This document shows positions 1-4,831 of a stretch of 20,735 nt of DNA, in pieces; the stretch's first letter is position 1; each line of letters starts with the position of its first letter. The DNA is taken from positions 1-20,735 of the forward strand of contig JAOZTV010000014.1 of the NCBI GenBank assembly GCA_029939015.1, written 5' to 3'. A program made the position numbers and the translations under genes. The notes beneath the pieces were generated by a model that worked only from the letters and a program-made list of their open reading frames with translations, was not told where the DNA came from and searched no databases. Origin of the DNA: Candidatus Aminicenantota bacterium. Lineage in GTDB: Bacteria; Acidobacteriota; Aminicenantia; UBA2199.

Positions 1-70
1 CGTGCCATACACGGAAGTTGATTTTTTTAGTTTTTTATAACATGTTTGCTTTAGGGGGTAAATATGGGAC
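1..70 (+). repeat. Left end of a Y1-transposase element, copy 1 (cut by window edge)
   Basis: This stretch precedes the transposase remnant and recurs at 1413-1480 with scattered substitutions. The shared parts include a T-rich run, the core TTTTATAACAT, a purine-rich ribosome-binding stretch and ATGGGA at the end. At 1-13 it can fold into a small hairpin, CGTG-(5 nt)-CACG. The second copy keeps the same shape with one G-T wobble. Small subterminal hairpins are what HUH Y1 transposases recognise, so I read this as an element end. Naming the element is inference, because the left flank lies outside the window. Confidence 0.6.
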
Positions 71-314
71 GAGGTTATAGACCGTATGTTCATCAGGATC
101 ATGGTTCTTATCATATTATTTCGAGAGTTGCAGGTGGAGGATTTTTATTTAATGGTGGAGATAAGGAATATTTTGTAAATCTTATGTTTAAATTGGCTAA
201 GGGTTATTATATCCTATACTGTGATGTCTAATCATTTTCATATTCTTTTGTCTAACAGGTATGAAGATTCTTTGATAGCTTCTAAAGAAGAGCTTATAAT
301 AAAAACTGGATTGA
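64..314 (+). pseudogene. Frameshifted, truncated Y1 (HUH) transposase, REP-associated/IS200-like
   Basis: Translation from ATG 64 starts MGRGYRPYVHQDHGSYHIIS and runs into a stop at about 232. The downstream frame continues at about 215 with VMSNHFHILLSNRYEDSLIA. The HFH in MSNHFHIL is the HUH metal-binding motif of Y1 transposases, and the upstream YHIISR is the usual first strand of that fold. A frameshift therefore lies at about 195-220. Similarity ends near 310, roughly at EELIIKTG, before any catalytic tyrosine helix, so the gene is also truncated at its 3' side, where the neighbouring minus-strand gene begins. A purine-rich AGGGGGT at 53-59 is a plausible ribosome-binding site. The product cannot be active. 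Family assignment is good; the exact subfamily is not resolved. Confidence 0.75.
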
Positions 315-328
315 CACCAAAAGCATTT

Positions 329-598
329 TTAAAGCTCATCAAAATCATTAAGCATTCCGGCAATCTGTTTTGGATCATTTAAACATTCTTTACATAATAT
401 AAATTCAGTACATCCTCCATCACTAAAGTCTTCTATCCAATAGTATTTGCATTTTTCATTTTCACAAAGATGATGTTTTTTCTTCTGGATACATTTTACT
501 TCGGATAACTGCCATGCAAAAAGATTGCCTGAATAACCAGAAAAACGCTTATCACATGCTGTACATGTTGATTTAAAACCAAAATTATATTCAATCAT
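329..598 (-). CDS. Small cysteine-rich, probable zinc-binding protein, unknown function
   Basis: This encodes 89 residues with paired cysteines: CTAC near residues 12-15, CENEKC in the middle and CKEC near 69-72, plus a histidine pair before the middle cluster. That spacing suggests one or two zinc ribbons, but I do not recognise a family. Two things support it as a real gene. A promoter-like pair is correctly placed upstream (605-633), and a decayed second copy with the same reading frame lies at about 1259-1335. The 3' end abuts the broken transposase, so the last few residues may come from the junction rather than the ancestral protein. It could be a cargo gene of the mobile element or a remnant of an accessory cassette; either is inference. 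Confidence 0.5.
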   Translation of the reverse strand: MIEYNFGFKSTCTACDKRFSGYSGNLFAWQLSEVKCIQKKKHHLCENEKCKYYWIEDFSDGGCTEFILCKECLNDPKQIAGMLNDFDEL

Positions 599-633
599 AT
601 TTTAAATATATAGGAATATAATAATTAAATCAA
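599..633 (-). promoter_or_regulatory. Predicted promoter of the cysteine-rich gene, leaderless geometry
   Basis: On the minus strand there is a -35-like TTGATT (628-633), a 17-nt spacer, a -10 TATATT (605-610), then six bases and the ATG at 598. With ordinary sigma-70 spacing, transcription would begin at or within a base or two of the start codon, leaving no room for a Shine-Dalgarno site. The same arrangement occurs at vapB and murE in this window. The prediction rests on sequence match and spacing only. Confidence 0.5.
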
Positions 634-650
634 CTAAATGAAAAAATAAG

Positions 651-679
651 TTGACAAATAAGATATACTATCTTATATT
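651..679 (+). promoter_or_regulatory. vapBC promoter with operator palindrome, leaderless geometry
   Basis: A consensus -35 TTGACA (651-656) is followed by a 17-nt spacer and a -10 TATATT (674-679). The vapB ATG at 686 comes six bases later, so the transcript should start at the start codon. A perfect inverted repeat, ATAAGATA-tac-TATCTTAT (658-676), fills the spacer and overlaps the -10. This is the expected place for an autoregulatory operator bound by a ribbon-helix-helix antitoxin, alone or with its toxin. Promoter and palindrome are seen directly; their use as an operator is inferred from how VapB-type antitoxins behave. Confidence 0.7.
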
Positions 680-685
680 ATTGAT

Positions 686-898
686 ATGAAAGTAACGGCA
701 ATATTACCTGATAGCATAGTGGCGGATGTAAAGACTATTACTAAATCCAAAAAAACTACAGAAGCCCTAATCAAAGCTTTATCTGATTGGATTTCTACTC
801 AAAAATTAAAAAAATTGAATTCAGAAGTGAGTAAAAAACCTTTAGATTTTACAAATGAATTCTCAGCAGATTTAATTCGTAATATAAATAGAGAATGA
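686..898 (+). CDS. vapB: VapB-type antitoxin (ribbon-helix-helix)
   Basis: This is a 70-residue protein. Its N-terminus (MKVTAILPDSIVADVK) has the alternating strand and following helix of a ribbon-helix-helix DNA-binding domain, then a second helix around residues 22-38 (TTEALIKALSDWI). The charged tail from about residue 40 is typical of the part that wraps and neutralises the toxin. It overlaps the downstream PIN-domain toxin gene by ATGA (895-898), so the two are translationally coupled. It probably binds the palindrome just upstream and represses its own operon. No Shine-Dalgarno site precedes the start, which fits the leaderless promoter. The assignment leans on both the fold signature and the toxin partner. 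Confidence 0.8.
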   Translation: MKVTAILPDSIVADVKTITKSKKTTEALIKALSDWISTQKLKKLNSEVSKKPLDFTNEFSADLIRNINRE

Positions 899-1269
899 TC
901 ATCCCTGATACATCCATTTGGATTGAATTTTTTAAAGCTAATGAACCTTATTATGCAGATTTAAAAGATTTAATAGAAAAAGATCAAGTTCTTGCTATTG
1001 AACCAGTTTTTGCAGAATTATTACAGGGTGCAAGAAGCAAGAGAGAAAGAAAAATATTATTAGGTTACTGGGAAAATCTTCCAAAACCCTCATATATAAA
1101 TGTTTTTATTGAAGCCGGAATTATTTCAAGTGAGAATAAATGGATATCAAAGGGAGTCGGCTTAATAGATTGCACTATCGTAGTAATAGCCAAAAAATCA
1201 ATTTCTAAAATATGGACCTTAGACAAAAAGCTTAAATCTATACTTGAAGACATAGAAAATTACCAATAA
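895..1269 (+). CDS. vapC: VapC-type PIN-domain ribonuclease toxin
   Basis: This 124-residue protein carries the PIN-domain acidic residues in order: D5 in IIPDTSIWIEFF, E41 in FAELLQGA, D92 in GLIDCTIVVIA and D110 in TLDKKL. Together they coordinate the Mg/Mn ions of the nuclease. VapC toxins cleave RNA, often tRNA or the sarcin-ricin loop of 23S rRNA; the target here cannot be read from sequence. All four acidic residues are intact, so the toxin looks functional. The last codons (about 1258 onward) lie in sequence homologous to the middle of the cysteine-rich gene at 329-598, so the natural C-terminus may have been replaced at a recombination junction. The length is still normal for the family. 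Confidence 0.88.
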   Translation: MIIPDTSIWIEFFKANEPYYADLKDLIEKDQVLAIEPVFAELLQGARSKRERKILLGYWENLPKPSYINVFIEAGIISSENKWISKGVGLIDCTIVVIAKKSISKIWTLDKKLKSILEDIENYQ

Positions 1270-1335
1270 TATTTACTTTTTTCATTTTCACAAAGATGAT
1301 TTTTTTTTCTTAATATGTTACCATTTTACAATGTT
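1259..1335 (-). pseudogene. Decayed fragment of the cysteine-rich gene
   Basis: Positions 1259-1335 match about 433-503 inside the 329-598 gene, including an uninterrupted identical run of about 20 bases around TTCATTTTCACAAAGATGAT. Read on the minus strand, the fragment encodes HLCENEKSKYYW and then a stop. The intact gene has HLCENEKCKYYW, so one zinc-ligand cysteine has become serine and the frame ends early. Flanking sequence beyond about 1335 no longer aligns clearly. The fragment begins inside the vapC stop region, which makes it a junction marker as well as a dead copy. Confidence 0.65.
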
Positions 1336-1389
1336 AATAACTTATTTAGTTTCAAACAATTTGTAAAAGTTTTTACAGGTTTTTTTTCA

Positions 1390-1415
1390 ATGAAGAACTT
1401 CGATGAAGAACTTCG
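1390..1415 (+). repeat. Perfect 13-bp tandem duplication
   Basis: The unit ATGAAGAACTTCG occurs twice head to tail (1390-1402 and 1403-1415), directly against the second copy of the element left end. A short duplication at an element boundary can arise from slippage or from a past insertion or excision event. The sequence alone does not say which. Confidence 0.8.
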
Positions 1416-1480
1416 TGTCACATACGGAGGTTGACTTTTTAGTTTTTTATAACATACTTACTTTAGGTGGTAAACATGGG
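1413..1480 (+). mobile_element. Solo left end of the Y1-transposase element, copy 2
   Basis: This stretch aligns with positions 1-70 from the hairpin CGTG-(5 nt)-TACG through the T-rich run, TTTTATAACAT, the purine-rich site and the ATGGGA start (ATG at 1476). Similarity stops just after the start codon, and no transposase follows. It is either a stub left by deletion or the left end of a short non-autonomous derivative whose right end could lie in 1481-1542, before the murE stop. I see no Rho-independent hairpin in 1481-1542. The 273 bases between vapC and murE thus hold the cysteine-gene fragment, an AT-rich stretch, the tandem repeat and this stub. Confidence 0.6.
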
Positions 1481-1542
1481 AAAATTAGGGCAAATTTTTG
1501 AAGTTTTATGCCGTTGTTCTAGTTCTCGGACAGACTCCTAGT

Positions 1543-3054
1543 TTATATAATCTTCAAAACCTCTTCTTTGTCTGAGAAGTGGAAGGTTTTATTGCCTATT
1601 ATCTGGTAATCTTCGTGTCCTTTTCCTGCAAGGATGATTACATCTCCTTTTTTGGCTGATTTAATTGTTTTTGCAATTGCCTTGCTTCTATCTAATTCTA
1701 TGAATTCTGGTTTACAGTCTGATTTTAAGATATCTTTGATTATCTGGTTTGGGTCTTCATTTTTTGGGTTATCGTTTGTTAAAACTATCTTGTCTGCAAA
1801 ATCTTTTGCTGCTTTTCCCATTGCAGGTCTTTTTCCATGATCCTTGCCTCCGCCACAGCCAAATACAACCCATAGGTCATTTTTGACAAATTTTCTAACT
1901 GCTGAAAGTACGCTTTCTAAACCAATGCCGGTATGGGCATAGTCAACAAAAACCCCAATATCTTTGTTTCCTACAGATTCAAGTCTGCCGGGGACAGCAG
2001 GTATGTCTTCAAGTGTCTGTGCTACTGCATCAGGATTTAAGCCGATAGATAGGCAGGATGCAAATACAGCAGATACATTACTGGCATTATAGTCACCTAT
2101 GAATGGAGTATTAATTATATATGTTTTGTCCTTATATTCAAGAGTTAATAAACTCTTTCTTAGACTTTGTTCAAAACTTTTTATTCTTATCTTTGCATTT
2201 ATATTTGTCCCAAATGTATAAATAGGCAAGTTTAAATTTATCGCAATTTGTTCAAGTCTTTGACCGTATAGGTCGTCTGTATTTATTATTGCTCCGCCAG
2301 TTTGTGATTCTGATTGTTTTCTATTATCTGCCAATTGTTCAAATAACTTTATCTTAGCTGAAAAATATTCTTCCATATCTTTATGATAATTAAGGTGGTC
2401 AGGCGTAAGGTTTGTAAAGATTGCTACATCATAAAAAATATCTGCAACTCTGAATTGATCCAGAGCATGAGATGATGTTTCAAGGACACAGGATTTTATT
2501 CCTTGCTGTACTGCAAGGGCTAGAGATTTATGGATTTCCAAAGCTCCAGGAGTTGTCATTAATATCTCGCCGGAATTTTTTGTTTTGACTTTACCGTCTC
2601 TGTCTATTTTGTTTTCTGCAAAAATCCCAAGGCTTCCAATTCTTATTGCTGGATAATTCAATTTATTTAAAACATTATAGAGTATCCAATGAATTGTTGT
2701 TTTGCCATTTGTTCCTGTTATGCCTATGGTTAATAAGTCTTTTGAAGGCTCACCTGTAAAGAGAGCACTTAATTTGCTAAATGCCCTATATCCATTTTTT
2801 ACAAGTATCCCCGGTTTATCGCCTAATTTATCTTTATTAGTAATAATTGCAAGAATTGAACCGTTATCAAAAGCTTCATTTATGAAGTCATGACTATCAG
2901 TAACTGAACCTTTATAGGCAATAAAGGCAGAATTCTTTTCTGAATGTCTGCTATTATTTGTAATTGAATGAATATTATTGTCTTTTGCAATATTTATAAG
3001 CTTTCCATCAAGTATTTCTGCCAGTTTTTTTATTGAAAATATTTGTTTTTTCAT
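1543..3054 (-). CDS. murE: UDP-MurNAc-tripeptide ligase MurE
   Basis: MurE adds the third stem-peptide residue (meso-diaminopimelate or a diamine such as lysine) to UDP-MurNAc-L-Ala-D-Glu in the cytoplasm. The 503 residues show the N-terminal uridine domain, the P-loop GITGTNGKTT (111-120), ETSSHALDQFR (192-202), TPDHLNYH (217-224), a candidate carbamoylated lysine in SAKIKLF (K234), PGRLE (355-359), DYAHTG (371-376), GCGGGKDHGKRP (399-410) and GKGHEDYQ (477-484). The substrate-selecting motif is DNPKNEDP (428-435), where DAP-adding enzymes have DNPR. The gene is normally between ftsI and murF; here it is divergent from mraZ and has its own promoter. No Shine-Dalgarno site precedes the ATG, consistent with a leaderless transcript. 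The function is secure; the amino-acid substrate is not. Confidence 0.95.
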   Translation of the reverse strand: MKKQIFSIKKLAEILDGKLINIAKDNNIHSITNNSRHSEKNSAFIAYKGSVTDSHDFINEAFDNGSILAIITNKDKLGDKPGILVKNGYRAFSKLSALFTGEPSKDLLTIGITGTNGKTTIHWILYNVLNKLNYPAIRIGSLGIFAENKIDRDGKVKTKNSGEILMTTPGALEIHKSLALAVQQGIKSCVLETSSHALDQFRVADIFYDVAIFTNLTPDHLNYHKDMEEYFSAKIKLFEQLADNRKQSESQTGGAIINTDDLYGQRLEQIAINLNLPIYTFGTNINAKIRIKSFEQSLRKSLLTLEYKDKTYIINTPFIGDYNASNVSAVFASCLSIGLNPDAVAQTLEDIPAVPGRLESVGNKDIGVFVDYAHTGIGLESVLSAVRKFVKNDLWVVFGCGGGKDHGKRPAMGKAAKDFADKIVLTNDNPKNEDPNQIIKDILKSDCKPEFIELDRSKAIAKTIKSAKKGDVIILAGKGHEDYQIIGNKTFHFSDKEEVLKII

Positions 3055-3060
3055 CTGAAT

Positions 3061-3089
3061 AATATAGCAATCTTTGTTTAATTGGTCAA
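3061..3089 (-). promoter_or_regulatory. Predicted murE promoter, leaderless geometry
   Basis: Read on the minus strand: -35 TTGACC (3084-3089), 17-nt spacer, -10 TATATT (3061-3066), six bases, then the murE ATG at 3054. Ordinary initiation spacing puts the first transcribed base at the start codon. From the -10 to the ATG it reads TATATTATTCAGATG, nearly identical to TATATTATTGATATG at vapB. The divergent mraZ -35 lies 33 bp away, so the two promoters share one short control region. Confidence 0.65.
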
Positions 3090-3122
3090 ATTAAATAAAA
3101 TATTTTTTTTCTTGATTATTCC

Positions 3123-3180
3123 TTGACTTTTTTCATTTAAAAAACTATTATATGTGGGAAGATGTGGGAAGAAGTGGGAA
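3123..3180 (+). promoter_or_regulatory. dcw promoter with three MraZ boxes
   Basis: A -35 TTGACT (3123-3128), 17-nt spacer and -10 TATTAT (3146-3151) predict transcription starting near 3158. Three copies of GTGGGAA follow at 3154-3160, 3164-3170 and 3174-3180, with an exact 10-bp period. They span the predicted start site and run up to two bases before the mraZ ATG. Tandem TGGGA-type repeats with this period are the known binding sites of MraZ ahead of its own gene in other bacteria. Bound here, MraZ would block polymerase, so autorepression of the whole operon is the likely outcome. Boxes and promoter are seen; regulation is inferred. Confidence 0.85.
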
Positions 3181-3181
3181 A

Positions 3182-3655
3182 ATGAAAAGGTTTAGAGGGA
3201 GTTTTGAGGTCAAAATTGATGCTAAGGGACGCTTGCGTCTGCCTCCTAAGTTTCTGTCGGTGTTTGATGCTGAATACGAAAGGGATCTTTTTATCACTTC
3301 TTTAAACGGGGAAAGTGTTCTTGTTTATCCAATGTCAGTCTGGGAAGGGATTGAAGAAAAACTTGAAAAACATGGTGACTTAGATCCTGATGTGGACGAA
3401 TACCGTGATAAGGTAAGTTATTGGGGTTCAGAAAATGAGATTGATTCAAAAAATAGAATTCTTGTTCCTCCCTCATTAAGAAAAACAGCAAAATTGGATG
3501 GCAGTCTGAGAATTCTTGGAAAAACTAATCATCTTGTTATCTGGAATGAAGAAGACTTTAAGGCTGTAAAAATTGGAACAAATTTTTCAAAAGAGCAATT
3601 ATTCAGAGTATCGAGGATATTAAATGGACAAAACACATTACCCGATAATGAATAG
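3182..3655 (+). CDS. mraZ: Transcriptional regulator MraZ
   Basis: MraZ is an AbrB-like, ring-forming DNA-binding protein that regulates the dcw operon from which it is expressed. Two copies of the swapped-hairpin motif are visible: IDAKGRLRLP (12-21) and the looser IDSKNRILVP (87-96), where the usual glycine is asparagine. I chose ATG 3182, giving 157 residues starting MKRFRGSFEV. The upstream in-frame ATG at 3152 would fall before the predicted transcription start and would make the MraZ boxes coding. Family members begin close to FRGSF. No strong Shine-Dalgarno site stands out; purines of the last two boxes may serve. The 3' end overlaps rsmH by 32 bases in another frame, so the two are coupled. 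Confidence 0.93.
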   Translation: MKRFRGSFEVKIDAKGRLRLPPKFLSVFDAEYERDLFITSLNGESVLVYPMSVWEGIEEKLEKHGDLDPDVDEYRDKVSYWGSENEIDSKNRILVPPSLRKTAKLDGSLRILGKTNHLVIWNEEDFKAVKIGTNFSKEQLFRVSRILNGQNTLPDNE

Positions 3656-4514
3656 AGAGATTGTTGAAATGTTTGCTAAGACAGACAGGGAGCTGTTTGT
3701 TGACTGCACACTTGGAATGGGTGGTCATTCTTATCATATTTTAAATAATTATGAAAACACCTCTCTTATTGGTCTTGAAATAGATAGAGAGAGTTTACAG
3801 AGGGCAAAAATTAATTTGTCAAAATACGAAAATAGAGTTAAATATTATAATATAGATTATATGGATGTTTTTCAGAAGATAGATTTCTCAAACCAAAAAA
3901 TTTCAGCTATCCTTGTTGACCCGGGGATATCAATGTATCAATTAAAAAATGAGGATCGGGGATTTTCCCACAATATCAATTCCCCACTCGATATGAGAAA
4001 GAATCAACAATCTGAAGAATTCAAAATAACAGCATACGATGTAATTAATACTTATTCGGAAAAACAATTAACAGATATTTTTTTAACTTATGGTGAAGTA
4101 AAAAGAGCCGCTGTCTTGTCAAAGAAAATCATTGAAACAAGATTATTTAATAAGATTGATACTACTTTTAAGTTAAAAAAATTAATTGAAAAAATATTAG
4201 GTTTTCCTGTAAAAGGTAGATCACATCCGGCTGCAAGAGTTTTTCAAGCTTTGAGAATTTATGTTAATAGAGAGCTTGAAGGGTTTGAAGATTTTATAAA
4301 AAAAATCCCAAATTATTTAAAAAAAGGAGGAAAAATTGCCCTGCTATCTTTTCATTCAATTGAGGATAGAATGGTAAAAAAAACATTAAATGATTTAAGT
4401 GATAATGGTGTCATACGTTTGATAAAACCGTATCCAATGGTTCCAACAGATGTGGAAATTAAGGAAAATTCAGCTTCGGCTCCAGCCAAATTAAGACTTG
4501 CAGAGGTATTATGA
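3624..4514 (+). CDS. rsmH: 16S rRNA (cytosine-1402-N4)-methyltransferase RsmH
   Basis: RsmH (MraW) methylates N4 of C1402 in 16S rRNA using S-adenosylmethionine. Visible family motifs are the SAM loop DCTLGMGGHS (27-36), RGFSHNINSPLDMR (112-125), RSHPAARVFQALRIYVNREL (199-218) and LLSFHSIEDR (240-249). The 296-residue length is normal. Two usually strict motifs deviate: DPGIS (99-103) replaces DLGVS, and the C-terminal NSASAPAKLR (282-291) replaces the usual arginine- and serine-rich version. GAGGA at 3613-3617 is a good ribosome-binding site for ATG 3624. The gene overlaps mraZ upstream and ftsL downstream by ATGA, so it is firmly in the operon. Confidence 0.95.
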   Translation: MDKTHYPIMNREIVEMFAKTDRELFVDCTLGMGGHSYHILNNYENTSLIGLEIDRESLQRAKINLSKYENRVKYYNIDYMDVFQKIDFSNQKISAILVDPGISMYQLKNEDRGFSHNINSPLDMRKNQQSEEFKITAYDVINTYSEKQLTDIFLTYGEVKRAAVLSKKIIETRLFNKIDTTFKLKKLIEKILGFPVKGRSHPAARVFQALRIYVNRELEGFEDFIKKIPNYLKKGGKIALLSFHSIEDRMVKKTLNDLSDNGVIRLIKPYPMVPTDVEIKENSASAPAKLRLAEVL

Positions 4515-4831
4515 ATATAAGAGAATGGGATAAAAAAATCAGCAAAAAAGAGAAAAACAGAAAAAGTTTTGGTCCTGTATTTGTTGTTTATATTTTATTA
4601 GCCTTTATTATTCTATTTACTTATTCAAGTTTGAATTTGAAAAATATTGACTATGGTTATAAGATGCAGGAATTGATATCAAAAACTAAGGTTTTAAATG
4701 AAGAGATAGACAAGCTAAAGGCAGTTAGGGCTAACCTTCTAAATTTGGATAGGGTTGAAAAAATAGTTACGCAGAAATTAAGATATCAGCATCCAAAACC
4801 AGAACAGTTCATTAAGGTATTTGAGGAATAA
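4511..4831 (+). CDS. ftsL: Cell division protein FtsL
   Basis: This is a 106-residue bitopic membrane protein. It has a basic cytoplasmic N-terminus (1-20), one transmembrane helix (about 21-40) and a heptad-like coiled coil (about 45-80) outside the membrane. FtsL pairs with FtsB and FtsQ to activate the FtsW-FtsI septal synthase. The primary sequence is too variable for a motif-based call, so the assignment rests on topology, size and the canonical position between rsmH and ftsI. ATG 4511 overlaps the rsmH stop by ATGA, with AGAGG just upstream. The ftsI start follows the stop codon with no gap. An FtsB-like member of the same superfamily is the only realistic alternative. Confidence 0.85.
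   Translation: MNIREWDKKISKKEKNRKSFGPVFVVYILLAFIILFTYSSLNLKNIDYGYKMQELISKTKVLNEEIDKLKAVRANLLNLDRVEKIVTQKLRYQHPKPEQFIKVFEE

Noticed and set aside
314..381. Continuation of the transposase frame to a stop at about 381
   Set aside because: The encoded residues no longer resemble the family and overlap the 3' end of the cysteine-rich gene on the opposite strand.
3152..3181. In-frame ATG 30 bases upstream as the mraZ start
   Set aside because: It sits immediately after the -10 element and before predicted +1, and would translate the MraZ boxes; family members begin near FRGSF.
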